Source: Halomonas lysinitropha (lineage in GTDB: Bacteria; Pseudomonadota; Gammaproteobacteria; Pseudomonadales; Halomonadaceae). From it: DNA of 64,000 nt. The DNA lies in the NCBI RefSeq assembly GCF_902500215.1, contig NZ_CABVOU010000027.1, positions 367,406-431,405 of the forward strand, in the 5' to 3' direction. Position 1 is the first letter of the stretch. Every line of letters starts with the position of its first letter. Of this stretch, positions 50,466 through 59,914 are shown one piece after another. Below the pieces are notes generated by a model, which was not told the origin of the DNA, made no database searches, and was given only the letters and a program-made list of their open reading frames with translations. Made by a program: the position numbers and the translations under genes.

Positions 50466-51319
50466 CAGCGCAGCAGGCCGAGCTCTTCCGCGACGTCCTC
50501 GATGGGGGCGTAGAGGGCGTTGTCGGCGGGGATGAAGGCCTCGCGGGGAAAGCTCGCCAGCAATTCGGGGTCGTCCATCTCGAGCAGGGCCGCGCGGACC
50601 TTCTCGGTGAAGCCCTCGCCGAACGGCTGGTCGACGTCGCCCCGCAGGGTCCAGTTGTAATCCGGGTAGGGTGGGGTGGCCCAGATGACCTCGACCTTGT
50701 CGGTATCCACCCGATCGTCGGCCACGGCGGCCTCCCAGACGCTGTAGTTGACCGCGCCCAGATCCCAGGTGCCGGCTTCCACCAGGGCGATGGTGCGCGA
50801 GTGGTCGCCGGAGTATCCGACCCGCGAGAAGAGCGTGTCGGGTGCCTCACCGAAGCGCTCGCGCAGGAAATGCTCGGGCATCAGGCGCCCCGACGTGGAG
50901 GTGCGCGAGCCGAAGGTCAGGCTCATGCCCTCGATGGCAGCGGGCAGTTCCTCTGACCGCTCGAGGCCGGTGGAGCGGTGGGCGATGAGGTAGCTCTTGA
51001 ACTCGGCATCCTCGCTGCTCTGGGCCAGAGCGATTGAGCCGGGTACCAGGCGACGCGCCTGGACTCCGGAGAGGCCGCCGAACCAGGCCAACTGAACCTG
51101 ATTGTTGCGAAAGGCGGTGACCGTGGCGCCATACGACTTCACCGGCACATACTCCACCTCCACGTCGAGACGCTCTTCCAGATAGTTGGCAACCTTGGAG
51201 AAGCGCTCGACCAGCCGCGACTGGTCCTCGTCGGGAATGGCGGTGAAGCGGAAGGTATCGGCGGCGGCACCCTGGGCGAACAGGGCCAGCGCAGCGGTGG
51301 AAGCGGCAAGCCAGCGCAT
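50465..51319 (-). CDS. PhnD-like periplasmic binding protein (phosphonate/selenate type)
   Basis: A 284-residue binding protein with a signal peptide ending at AQGAAADT. LTFGSRTSTSGRLMPEHFL is the phosphate/phosphonate-binding signature, and FTAIPDEDQSRLVERF starts the mature fold. The sequence resembles the group annotated as putative selenate transporters (TIGR04553) more than classical PhnD, but the ligand is not proven. The hexR gene lies 75 bases upstream on the same strand; no shared function is evident. Confidence 0.84.
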   Translation of the reverse strand: MRWLAASTAALALFAQGAAADTFRFTAIPDEDQSRLVERFSKVANYLEERLDVEVEYVPVKSYGATVTAFRNNQVQLAWFGGLSGVQARRLVPGSIALAQSSEDAEFKSYLIAHRSTGLERSEELPAAIEGMSLTFGSRTSTSGRLMPEHFLRERFGEAPDTLFSRVGYSGDHSRTIALVEAGTWDLGAVNYSVWEAAVADDRVDTDKVEVIWATPPYPDYNWTLRGDVDQPFGEGFTEKVRAALLEMDDPELLASFPREAFIPADNALYAPIEDVAEELGLLR

Positions 51320-51394
51320 TGCAGTCTCCGGAGTGGACGGTTGAAGGTGGCTATTGTTGTGGTCCGACGCCAGCCTGGCAAGTCGGGTGGTGCC

Positions 51395-52267
51395 TCAGGG
51401 CTGGTCGTCGCGACCACCCGCGGGGTAGCGTGTCGCCTGCAGGCTGTCCTTGATCTTCTTGAGGTGGGGCAGGAAGTCCTCACCGCGCCGCAGCGTGACG
51501 CCCGTGGCCAGGACATCGATCAGTGCCAGCTGGATCATCCGCGAGGTCATGGGCATGTAGTAGTCGGTATCTTCCGGGGTGGTGACCTCCAGGGTCTCGG
51601 TGCATTCGGCGGCGAGCGGCGACTGCGGGGCGGTGATGCCGAGCACCACCGCGCCGTTTTCCCGCGCCAGCCGGGCGATGTCCACCAGGTCACGGGTGCG
51701 GCCGGTCCAGGAGAGCACCACCACCACATCACCGGTATGGCAGGCGGCGGCCACCATGCGCTGCATCAGCACGTCCACATAGGCGGTGACGGGCAGGTTG
51801 AAGCGGAAAAACTTGTGCTGGGCATCCTGGGCCACCGCCCCGGAGGCGCCGAGGCCGAAGAAGTGCAGCTGCCTGGCCTGTATCAGGTAGTCGACCACGC
51901 GTTCGATGCGCTCCGGGGCCACCTCGCGGCGGGCCTGGTCCAGTGCGGCGATGGTGGCCCCGAAGATCTTGCTGGTGTATTCGGTGGCGGAGTCACCGGG
52001 TTCCACCGCCTGACTGACGTAGGGAGTACCCCCGGCCAGGCTTTGGGCAAGCTTGATCTTGAAGTCCGGGTAGCCCTTGGCATCGAAGCTGCGGCAGAAG
52101 CGGTTGACCGTGGGCTCGCTGACCGAGGCCAGCTGGGCCAGGGTGGCGATGCTCATGCTGGTGGCCGATGTCGGGTCGGCCAGGATAACGTCGGCGACCT
52201 TGCGTTCTGATCGGTTAAGCTCGTCGAGCTGCCGGCGGATACGGTCGAGTAGATCGTGTCGGACCAT
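51395..52267 (-). CDS. hexR: HexR transcriptional regulator (RpiR family)
   Basis: A 290-residue regulator with an N-terminal HTH ([21 protein letters not shown], about 41-61) and a C-terminal SIS sugar-phosphate domain ([35 protein letters not shown]). In Pseudomonas and relatives HexR represses zwf, eda, edd and glk and is released by KDPG. Here it is divergent from zwf, and two HexR-type boxes lie in the shared gap. That fits local control of the Entner-Doudoroff genes plus autoregulation. Confidence 0.94.
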   Translation of the reverse strand: MVRHDLLDRIRRQLDELNRSERKVADVILADPTSATSMSIATLAQLASVSEPTVNRFCRSFDAKGYPDFKIKLAQSLAGGTPYVSQAVEPGDSATEYTSKIFGATIAALDQARREVAPERIERVVDYLIQARQLHFFGLGASGAVAQDAQHKFFRFNLPVTAYVDVLMQRMVAAACHTGDVVVVLSWTGRTRDLVDIARLARENGAVVLGITAPQSPLAAECTETLEVTTPEDTDYYMPMTSRMIQLALIDVLATGVTLRRGEDFLPHLKKIKDSLQATRYPAGGRDDQP

Positions 52268-52332
52268 GAGCGATGAAGTCTCCGTGACGACGGGGCGCCA
52301 TCGGCGGCGCGGGGGTGAAACAGGTGTGATGT

Positions 52333-52347
52333 GGTGATTTAACTACA
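52333..52347. promoter_or_regulatory. HexR box near hexR
   Basis: GGTGATTTAACTACA, close to the inverted HexR consensus TGTARTTTTATTACA, 66 bases upstream of hexR. Weaker of the two in this gap. Confidence 0.6.
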
Positions 52348-52415
52348 TTATGCTGACTATGCTGTGCAATGCGCAAAGGAGGAGGGGAGCGCAGGCGGCG
52401 ACAGAAGATAAATTA

Positions 52416-52430
52416 TGTAGTAAACTTACA
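52416..52430. promoter_or_regulatory. HexR box in front of zwf
   Basis: TGTAGTAAACTTACA matches the palindromic HexR consensus and sits just upstream of the proposed zwf -35. Binding here would block polymerase. Confidence 0.8.
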
Positions 52431-52438
52431 TATAAAAC

Positions 52439-52468
52439 TTGCATAGAATTGCTTTTCTGCGCTATTTT
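52439..52468 (+). promoter_or_regulatory. Likely zwf promoter
   Basis: TTGCAT (52439-52444), an 18-base spacer and TATTTT (52463-52468), in a markedly AT-rich stretch. It begins nine bases after the stronger HexR box. Confidence 0.45.
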
Positions 52469-52495
52469 TAAGTAAGTTAACCAGATGGGGCGGAC

Positions 52496-54007
<1,512 letters not shown>

Positions 54008-54021
54008 GAGCGAGAGACGAG

Positions 54022-54690
54022 ATGAGTGATTCCCCCCGCGACCAGCTGGCCCTCCAGCTGGCCGAGGCCGTGGCCGAGGCGCTGCGGGTCGACCTGGCGC
54101 GTCAGGACAATGCCCTGCTGGTGGTCTCGGGCGGCTCCACGCCGGTGCCCTTCTTCGAGGCCCTGGCGGCCTGCGAGTTGCCCTGGGAGCGTGTCCAGGT
54201 GACCCTGGCCGACGAACGCTGGGTGGCGGAGGCTGCGGAAGACAGCAATGCCCGCCTGGTGCGCGCCCACCTGCTGCAGGGGCCGGCTGCCGCCGCCACC
54301 TTTGTGCCGCTGACCACCGCCGATGCCACCCCGGAGCAGGGCGCGGACGCGGTGGCCGAGCGCCTCGATGGCCTGGCCTGGCCGGCCAGCGTGGTGATCC
54401 TCGGCATGGGAGGCGACGGCCACACCGCCTCGCTGTTCCCCGACAGCCGTGAACTCGGCCTGGCCCTGACCACCGATGCCCCGGCGGTGGCGGTGCGGAC
54501 CCCGAGCCAGCCCCAGCCGCGCATCACCCTGAGTGCCGACCGCCTGCATCAGGCACAACGTCACATACTGCACATCACCGGCGGCGACAAGCGCGCCGTG
54601 CTGGCCCGGGCGCTCTCCGGCGACGACGTTCGCGAACTGCCGATCCGCGCCTTTCTGGCTTGCCCGCTGGCCACTTACTGGGCCCCCTGA
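54022..54690 (+). CDS. pgl: 6-phosphogluconolactonase
   Basis: Hydrolyses 6-phosphogluconolactone, the product of Zwf. The 222-residue protein has LLVVSGGSTPVPFF, the TLADERWV motif and MGGDGHTASLFP, all typical of the DevB/Pgl family. GAGAGACGAG precedes ATG 54022; an in-frame TTG at 54004 overlapping zwf is less likely. It lies between zwf and eda on one transcript. Confidence 0.95.
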   Translation: MSDSPRDQLALQLAEAVAEALRVDLARQDNALLVVSGGSTPVPFFEALAACELPWERVQVTLADERWVAEAAEDSNARLVRAHLLQGPAAAATFVPLTTADATPEQGADAVAERLDGLAWPASVVILGMGGDGHTASLFPDSRELGLALTTDAPAVAVRTPSQPQPRITLSADRLHQAQRHILHITGGDKRAVLARALSGDDVRELPIRAFLACPLATYWAP

Positions 54691-54723
54691 AACCGGCTCC
54701 CTGAATTACCGGAGTGACTTCCC

Positions 54724-55398
54724 ATGACGTCCGACAAGACTATTGACAAGCAGCTGCCCTCGACCCGCACCACCGAGCTGGACAGCATCTGCCTCAAGGC
54801 CGAAGTGATCCCGGTGCTGGCCATTCAGCGCATCGAGGATGCCGTCCCTCTGGCCCGTGCCCTCTACGAGGGTGGCCTGACCGTGCTGGAGATCACCCTG
54901 CGCACCGAGTGTGCCCTGGAGGCGATCAGGCGCATCAATGAGGCCCTGCCCCACGCCAGCATCGGGGTGGGAACCGTCCTCACCCCGGCTCAGTACCGCC
55001 AGGCCGAGGAGGTCGGCGCCGATTTCGTGGTAACGCCCGGCACTACCGAGGCGCTCTATCGCTACGGCGTCACCAGTCCCGTGCCGATGCTGCCCGGCGT
55101 GGCAACTGTTTCCGAGCTGATGACCGGCTGGCAGTACGGCTATCGTCGCTTCAAGTTCTTTCCCGCTGAAGCCAGCGGCGGCATCAAGGCCCTCAAGTCG
55201 TTCGCCGGCCCGATCCCGGAGGCACGCTTCTGCCCCACCGGCGGCATCGGCATCAACAATGCCGAGGACTACCTGGCGCTCAAGAACGTGATGTGCGTGG
55301 GCGGTTCCTGGCTCACGCCCAAGTCGCTGGTCGACGCCGAGGACTGGGATGCCATCCGTTCGCTGGCTCGCGAGGCGGCGGAGCGTTTCCACCACTGA
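54724..55398 (+). CDS. eda: KDPG aldolase
   Basis: Cleaves 2-keto-3-deoxy-6-phosphogluconate to pyruvate and glyceraldehyde 3-phosphate, the last step of the Entner-Doudoroff route. The 224-residue TIM barrel shows the Schiff-base lysine in YRRFKFFPAEASGG, the glutamate in LEITLRTE and the phosphate loop CPTGGIGINN. GGAG lies about ten bases before the ATG. It ends the zwf-pgl-eda unit; a T-rich terminator follows. Confidence 0.96.
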   Translation: MTSDKTIDKQLPSTRTTELDSICLKAEVIPVLAIQRIEDAVPLARALYEGGLTVLEITLRTECALEAIRRINEALPHASIGVGTVLTPAQYRQAEEVGADFVVTPGTTEALYRYGVTSPVPMLPGVATVSELMTGWQYGYRRFKFFPAEASGGIKALKSFAGPIPEARFCPTGGIGINNAEDYLALKNVMCVGGSWLTPKSLVDAEDWDAIRSLAREAAERFHH

Positions 55399-55454
55399 CC
55401 GGTCTCCCTGTACCGCTTACCCTGTGCTCTCTCGACAGCTGGTAGCTGTCCCTT

Positions 55455-55479
55455 GCCTCGGCTCAGCCGGGGCTTTTTT
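55455..55479 (+). terminator. Rho-independent terminator after eda
   Basis: GCCTCGGCT and AGCCGGGGC (one G-T mismatch) form a nine-pair stem with a one-base loop as drawn, in practice opening to four to five bases, followed directly by TTTTTT. Confidence 0.85.
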
Positions 55480-55500
55480 GGGCCACGGTCATTTTCTCAT

Positions 55501-55833
55501 TCAGCTGTTCGTGGTGGACCAATCCTCTAGGCGAAGGCCTGGCACGCGCTCGAACTCGCGGATGTTGTTGGTCACCACCACCAGCCCCCTCGAACGGGCA
55601 TGACCGGCAATCATCTGGTCATAAGGGCCTATCGGCGCTCCTGCCTTGGCCAGCTCGGCTCTTAGCTGACCTGTATGGGCTGCCGCATCGGCATCGTACT
55701 GCAGCACTTCAAGACGTGCCGCGAATCCCTCGATGCTGTGCAGGTTGCGCTCCGGATGTGTCGACTTCTCCGCACCGTAAATCAGCTCCATGAGGGTAAC
55801 CGTGCTGATACACAGCTGCTCCTGGTGCCGCTT
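55501..55833 (-). pseudogene. 5'-truncated VapC-type PIN toxin gene
   Basis: The readable frame gives CISTVTLMELIYGAEKS, then PIGPYDQMIAGHARSRG and a normal C-terminus, all strongly VapC-like. The N-terminal part with the first catalytic Asp (usually MLDTN) is missing. Homology begins near 55833, after which the frame runs into unrelated sequence and a stop. An ATG at 55791 could give 96 residues, but without the first acidic ligand it should be inactive. No vapB lies upstream. The break adjoins the direct repeat at 55852-55898. Confidence 0.75.
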
Positions 55834-55851
55834 GAAGGTGCCATGGGCTGC

Positions 55852-55898
55852 CTTTTTGTCCGTTAAGCCGTCCGCCTATCTTTTTGTCCGAAAAGCCG
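55852..55898. repeat. Short direct repeat at the vapC break point
   Basis: CTTTTTGTCCGTTAAGCCG (55852-55870) and CTTTTTGTCCGAAAAGCCG (55880-55898) match at 17 of 19 positions. They lie where vapC homology ends and may be the edge of a lost mobile element. Confidence 0.6.
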
Positions 55899-55984
55899 CC
55901 AAACAAGCCTATCCTCGGATGATGTCCGGCTTGGCCGTCTATTGATCGTTTGACGGACGTCGGCTGCAAGACTAGGGTATTCAT

Positions 55985-55995
55985 AGGTATTACCT
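55985..55995. promoter_or_regulatory. Candidate operator of the toxin-antitoxin pair
   Basis: AGGTATTACCT is a perfect palindrome with a central T, 18 bases before the antitoxin start. RHH antitoxins bind such short palindromes to autoregulate. Confidence 0.45.
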
Positions 55996-56013
55996 GGTGA
56001 TAGGAGGCCGGTA

Positions 56014-56286
56014 ATGGCAACATCACTCAAGATCGACGACGCACTGAAGGATCGCGTCAAGCACCTTGCCAGTCAGCGCCGGCGCTCGTCGCACTGGATC
56101 ATGCTCGAAGCCATCCAGCAGTACGTCGAGCGTGAGGAAGCCCGCGAGAGCTTCAAGCAGGAAGCCTTGGCGTCCTGGGCGGCCTATCAGGAAGCCGGTC
56201 GGCACCTGACCGGCCAGGAAGTGCGCACCTGGTTGAACACCTGGGGCACCGAAGATGAAAAGGCGAAGCCTGAGTGCCACAAGTAA
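56014..56286 (+). CDS. RHH (CopG/ParD-like) antitoxin
   Basis: A 90-residue protein. The N-terminal half (SLKIDDALKDRVKHLASQRRR, then SSHWIMLEAIQQYVERE) is a ribbon-helix-helix DNA-binding fold; the C-terminal half should wrap the toxin. AGGAGG lies about six bases before the ATG. It overlaps the toxin gene by 13 bases. A palindrome upstream fits autorepression. Confidence 0.85.
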   Translation: MATSLKIDDALKDRVKHLASQRRRSSHWIMLEAIQQYVEREEARESFKQEALASWAAYQEAGRHLTGQEVRTWLNTWGTEDEKAKPECHK

Positions 56287-56567
56287 TCGTTACCGAAGGC
56301 GCAGCCGAAGGCTTGGAGCGGTGCCGGCGATTCCTGGCCACCAAGCCCCAAGAAGCCTTGAGTCGGGCCGGGCAGGCCATCGAGCGGCACTTCTTGCTAC
56401 TGGAATCAGCCCCCGACATTGGCCGGCCGCTCGATGAGATGCCCGAGCTGCGCGAACTGGTGATTCCCTTCGGAGACTCCGGCTACGTGGCTCTGTACCA
56501 CTACGAGCCTACCGCCGGGGCAGTGTATGTCTTGGCGTTCCGGCATCAGAAAGAAGCAGGGTATTGA
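56274..56567 (+). CDS. RelE/ParE-family toxin
   Basis: A 97-residue toxin-like protein with the RelE/ParE fold: PQVIVTEGAAEGLERC at the start, PDIGRPLDEMPELRELVIPFG in the middle and GAVYVLAFRHQKEAGY at the end (conserved Arg/His near the C-terminus). It starts with GTG 56274 inside the antitoxin gene. Whether it cleaves mRNA (RelE) or poisons gyrase (ParE) cannot be told from sequence. Confidence 0.84.
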   Translation: MPQVIVTEGAAEGLERCRRFLATKPQEALSRAGQAIERHFLLLESAPDIGRPLDEMPELRELVIPFGDSGYVALYHYEPTAGAVYVLAFRHQKEAGY

Positions 56568-56958
56568 TAAACCCCCGGCCTTTGCGCATAGGACGCCTGA
56601 CACGCCGCGTTCAGGGGCCTGGCCTGATGAGTCAGTGCAGCCGCCTTCTGAAAACGACAGGGGGATAAGGCCCGTTTTTTGTACATACCAAGGTTGGCGT
56701 GGCTTCTTTACGCCCACCCCCGAGAATGGCTTGCAGCGACGCTCCTAGATCATGTTGTACAAGTCCATGACGGTGAAGCGACAGAGGGTGTAAGAGGCAT
56801 TCGGCCGCCTCCATGACAGCACCATGGTCGCCGCCAGCCGAGCACTGGCCGTCTTCCTGGGCTTCGCGTGAGCGTGACCCACTATCGCTGCCCATGCCTT
56901 CCCAGGCAGCTGCGGCGGGATTTGTGCAGCGTTTCCCTTAGGCCCATCGGGCGTGGCC
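56568..56958. other. 391-base region without a convincing gene
   Basis: Several short frames cross here but none has a good ribosome site or family signature. On the minus strand the stretch ending at 56747 reads RRPNASYTLCRFTVMDLYNMI before a stop, which looks protein-like and may be the tail of a decayed gene. CCCGTTTTTT at about 56667 could serve as a weak terminator for the toxin gene. Together with the vapC remnant this marks 55.5-57 kb as a scar-rich site. Confidence 0.4.
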
Positions 56959-57942
56959 CTAGCCTCTTAGCCTTGCCAGGTCGTCGCGATCCGGCAGGGC
57001 GGCGTAGGCGCCGGGCCGGGTGACGGCGTAGGCGCCGCAGCGGCAGGCGATGTCCACCGTACGGTGCAGGAAAGCGGTGTCGTGGTGCCAGTCGGAGTCG
57101 ATGCCCTTGTCGGCGGTGTACTCGGCAAGTTCGGCGAGCAGGCCGCCGATGAAGGCGTCACCACCCGCCGTGGTATCTACCGCCTCGACCCGGGGCGGCG
57201 TGATTCGCTCGTCCAGGCCGACGCCCTTGAGCATCACTTCGCCCGGGCCGTCGGTGATCACCGCGACCTTGACCCCGGCGGCGAAGCGTTCGGCTAGCCA
57301 GCCCTCCCGAGGGTGGTCGGCGCGCAGGTCGTCGAGCTCCTCCGTCGAGAGCTTGAGCAGGTCGGCAGCGTCGAGCAGACGGGTGACCAGGCTGATGTCG
57401 GCGGTCCCGCCTTCCCAGAGGTTGTGGCGCAGATTGGCATCCACGCTTACCAGGCAGCCGGCACGGCGGGCCATCTCGGCCATGGCCAGGGTGGTATCGG
57501 CGATCTCCGGCTCGGTCAGGCTGTTGCTGCAGAAGTGCACGATGGCCGGGTCGGCAAAGACGCCGGCCGGCAGGTGCTCCAGGCGATAGAGCAGGTCCGC
57601 AGCCGGGGGGCGGTAGAAATCGAAGGTGCGCTCCCCCGTGGCATCGCGAGAGACGAAGGCGAGTGCCGTGCGTGCCTCGCGGGTGCGCACCACGCCGGAG
57701 GTGTCCACGCCATGGGCGGCCAGCTCGGCGGCCAGGAAATCCCCGAAATGGTCCTCGCCGAGCATGCCGAGGAAGCGGCTGGGCACGCCCAGGCGGGCGC
57801 AGGCCACGGCCACGTTGGCGGGGGCACCGCCAGCATAGGGCGTGAAGGTCTCCGGGGCATCGGCGGCGACGCCCGGCGTGTCGCCGAGGCGGCTGGAAAG
57901 CAGGTCGACGAGGGCCTCGCCGAAGCTGATTACGGGGGTCAT
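56959..57942 (-). CDS. PfkB-family sugar kinase, probably fructokinase
   Basis: A 327-residue ribokinase-fold kinase. ISFGEALVDLL and YAGGAPANVAVACARLG are the N-terminal sugar-binding motifs; DTTAGGDAFIGGLLAELA is the PfkB signature with the catalytic Asp. The pattern fits bacterial fructokinase (FrcK/ScrK type). It overlaps the mutarotase gene by four bases (ATGA) and is the last gene of the edd unit, so it likely feeds fructose into the same pathway. Confidence 0.88.
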   Translation of the reverse strand: MTPVISFGEALVDLLSSRLGDTPGVAADAPETFTPYAGGAPANVAVACARLGVPSRFLGMLGEDHFGDFLAAELAAHGVDTSGVVRTREARTALAFVSRDATGERTFDFYRPPAADLLYRLEHLPAGVFADPAIVHFCSNSLTEPEIADTTLAMAEMARRAGCLVSVDANLRHNLWEGGTADISLVTRLLDAADLLKLSTEELDDLRADHPREGWLAERFAAGVKVAVITDGPGEVMLKGVGLDERITPPRVEAVDTTAGGDAFIGGLLAELAEYTADKGIDSDWHHDTAFLHRTVDIACRCGAYAVTRPGAYAALPDRDDLARLRG

Positions 57943-58925
57943 AGGGTCGCTGTCTCCTCACGGCTCAGGGTGGTGCCCAGCAGGTGCTGGGCGCCGGGCA
58001 CCAGCCATACCGGGTCGAGCCGGGTGTTGGCCGACTCGACGCACAGGAAATGGCGGGCGGCCTCGATCGAGGTGTCCTCGGGGGGGGTGTCGCCGGGCTG
58101 CCAGACCACCGCGGAATCACTGCCCTGGCGAGCCACGCGCAGGCGGCGAGTGCCGTCGTCTAGTCGTAGCTCGGCGTTGCTGCGGTAGATGCGGTCCAGC
58201 GCTCCGCGCACGCCCAGCTCGCCCTGCTGGTCGCGTTCGGCGAAGTCGGCCAGCTTGTCCAGGTAGGTGGCGCCGGCCAGGCCCTCGACCCGGCAGTCGA
58301 AGGCATCGGCGACCGCCAGGTAGCTGTGCAGGGCCCCGGTGATCTTCACCGGTGTCTCCCCGACGTGCTCGGTGATCAGCTCCACGTGCAGGCGCCGGGC
58401 GTTGGCCTGGATCACCGCGCGCGGCACTAGCTGGCCATGCAGGCGCTCCTCGGGCGACAGGTGCAGCTCCACCCCCTCCTCGTGCTCGTCCACGGCCTCC
58501 AGTCGCCACGGCGCCTTGCGCGCCGGGCCGTGCATGGGGCCGGAGCGATCCGGGGATTCGTCGGCGGTATTCTCGTCGGCGAACCAGGGCCAGCACAGCG
58601 GGATGCCGCCGCGGATCGCCCCGGGCAGGGCCTGGGGCGTGGGCGTCACCCAGAGCCAGCCGCCGGCCACCAGCGATTCCTCGCTCGTGCCTGGGCTCGA
58701 GGCACTGGCCGTGTCGTCGGACGCGTTAGGGAGCGGCGCAGGAGGAGAGCCCTCAGCGGTCGCGTCTTCGGGCGACGGTAGAAAGTGCAGCACCTGGGCG
58801 CCCTGTAACGAGACGGCGAGCTCGCCCCACGCCTCGTTGGCCAGCCATATCTCGCGGCCGGCCCAGTCGGCACGGCGCTGGCCGCGAGTCTCCTCGACCA
58901 GCCGGGCAAGCGATTCGGGAATCAT
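57939..58925 (-). CDS. D-hexose-6-phosphate mutarotase (aldose-1-epimerase family)
   Basis: A 328-residue YeaD-like protein. IRGGIPLCWPWF and GPMHGPARKAPWRL carry the sugar-phosphate-binding Arg and His; FDCRVEGLAGATYLDK is the later conserved segment. A low-complexity Ala/Ser/Pro insert (about residues 55-82, SPPAPLPNASDDTASASS) is unusual. ATG 58925 is preceded by GGAGATCGA. It interconverts anomers of glucose 6-phosphate, the substrate of Zwf. Confidence 0.88.
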   Translation of the reverse strand: MIPESLARLVEETRGQRRADWAGREIWLANEAWGELAVSLQGAQVLHFLPSPEDATAEGSPPAPLPNASDDTASASSPGTSEESLVAGGWLWVTPTPQALPGAIRGGIPLCWPWFADENTADESPDRSGPMHGPARKAPWRLEAVDEHEEGVELHLSPEERLHGQLVPRAVIQANARRLHVELITEHVGETPVKITGALHSYLAVADAFDCRVEGLAGATYLDKLADFAERDQQGELGVRGALDRIYRSNAELRLDDGTRRLRVARQGSDSAVVWQPGDTPPEDTSIEAARHFLCVESANTRLDPVWLVPGAQHLLGTTLSREETATL

Positions 58926-58945
58926 TCGATCTCCTCTCCGTCGAG

Positions 58946-59914
58946 TCACTCGACCTCTTCATTGTGCAGGGCCTCGGCGGCGCCCAGCAGCCCCGTCCAG
59001 GGCGCGGTGACCACCTGAATCGGGATGGCCCCGGTGTAGGCCCCCATGCGCCCCTTGGCGGTGAAGGCCTCGAGGAAGCGGCTTTCGGGCAGCCACTCGA
59101 GCAGCCGCGGGAGGATGCCGCCGCACAGGGCGACGCCGCCCCGGGCCCCCAGGGTCAGGGCGGCATCGCCGCAGACGTCGCCGAGGATCTTCAAGAACCG
59201 CAACAGGGTATCACGGGCCACCGGGTCGCCGCCCGCGGCCCCCTGGGTGACCTCGGCCGGGCTTGCATGCTGCGGTGGAGCGCCCTTGAGCGAGCAATGG
59301 GCAAGGTAGAGGTCGAGCAGCCCCTGGCCGCTCAGGATGCGCTCCACGGAGACGCGCCCGTAGCGGTTGCGGAAATGCCGCAGCAGGTTCTGTTCGCGCT
59401 CGTCGGTGGGCGCGAAGGTCACGTGGCCACCCTCGGTAGGCAGCGGGATCCAGGCGCGTCGCCCGGGAAAGAGCCCGGCCACGCCCAGCCCGGTACCCGG
59501 GCCGATCACCAGCCTGGCGGCATGGGGCACCGCCTCGCCGCGCTGTACCTCCACCAGGTCGCTGTCGGCCACGTGGGGGACGCCCAGCGCCTGGGCGGTG
59601 AAGTCGTTGATGGCCTTGAAGAGCGTGAGCCCCAGCGTCTGTTGGACCTCCTCCCGGGAGAAGGTCCAGTGATTGTTGGTCATGCTCACTCGGTCGCCGC
59701 GTATTGGGCAGGCGAAGGCCAGGCAGGCCTCGTGGGGTGTGGCATCGCCCGTCAGCCCAACCCGCTCGAGATAATCCTGGACCGCCTCGACTAGGCCCGG
59801 GTAGTCGGCACAAGGCAGGCTCTGGATGTCGCGGGGCGCGAAGGTGTCCGGCGTCACCAGGGCGAAGCGCGCATTGGTGCCGCCGATATCGCCGATCAGG
59901 GCGGGTCGCGTCAT
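58946..59914 (-). CDS. glk: Glucokinase
   Basis: Phosphorylates glucose with ATP at the entry of the pathway. The 322-residue protein belongs to the E. coli Glk type: GDIGGTNARFAL (ATP loop), LAFACPIRGD, KAINDFTAQALGVP with the catalytic Asp, and VIGPGTGLGVAGLF. Its ATG directly follows the edd stop codon (TGA-ATG), so the two are co-translated. Confidence 0.95.
   Translation of the reverse strand: MTRPALIGDIGGTNARFALVTPDTFAPRDIQSLPCADYPGLVEAVQDYLERVGLTGDATPHEACLAFACPIRGDRVSMTNNHWTFSREEVQQTLGLTLFKAINDFTAQALGVPHVADSDLVEVQRGEAVPHAARLVIGPGTGLGVAGLFPGRRAWIPLPTEGGHVTFAPTDEREQNLLRHFRNRYGRVSVERILSGQGLLDLYLAHCSLKGAPPQHASPAEVTQGAAGGDPVARDTLLRFLKILGDVCGDAALTLGARGGVALCGGILPRLLEWLPESRFLEAFTAKGRMGAYTGAIPIQVVTAPWTGLLGAAEALHNEEVE

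Noticed and set aside
55501..55791. A functional short VapC of 96 residues
   Set aside because: The first catalytic Asp region is missing and the homologous frame continues upstream of the ATG into a stop, so it is a truncated gene.
56632..56895. Minus-strand 87-codon frame as a gene
   Set aside because: No ribosome site or motif; another frame of the same stretch looks more protein-like, so at best this is decayed sequence.
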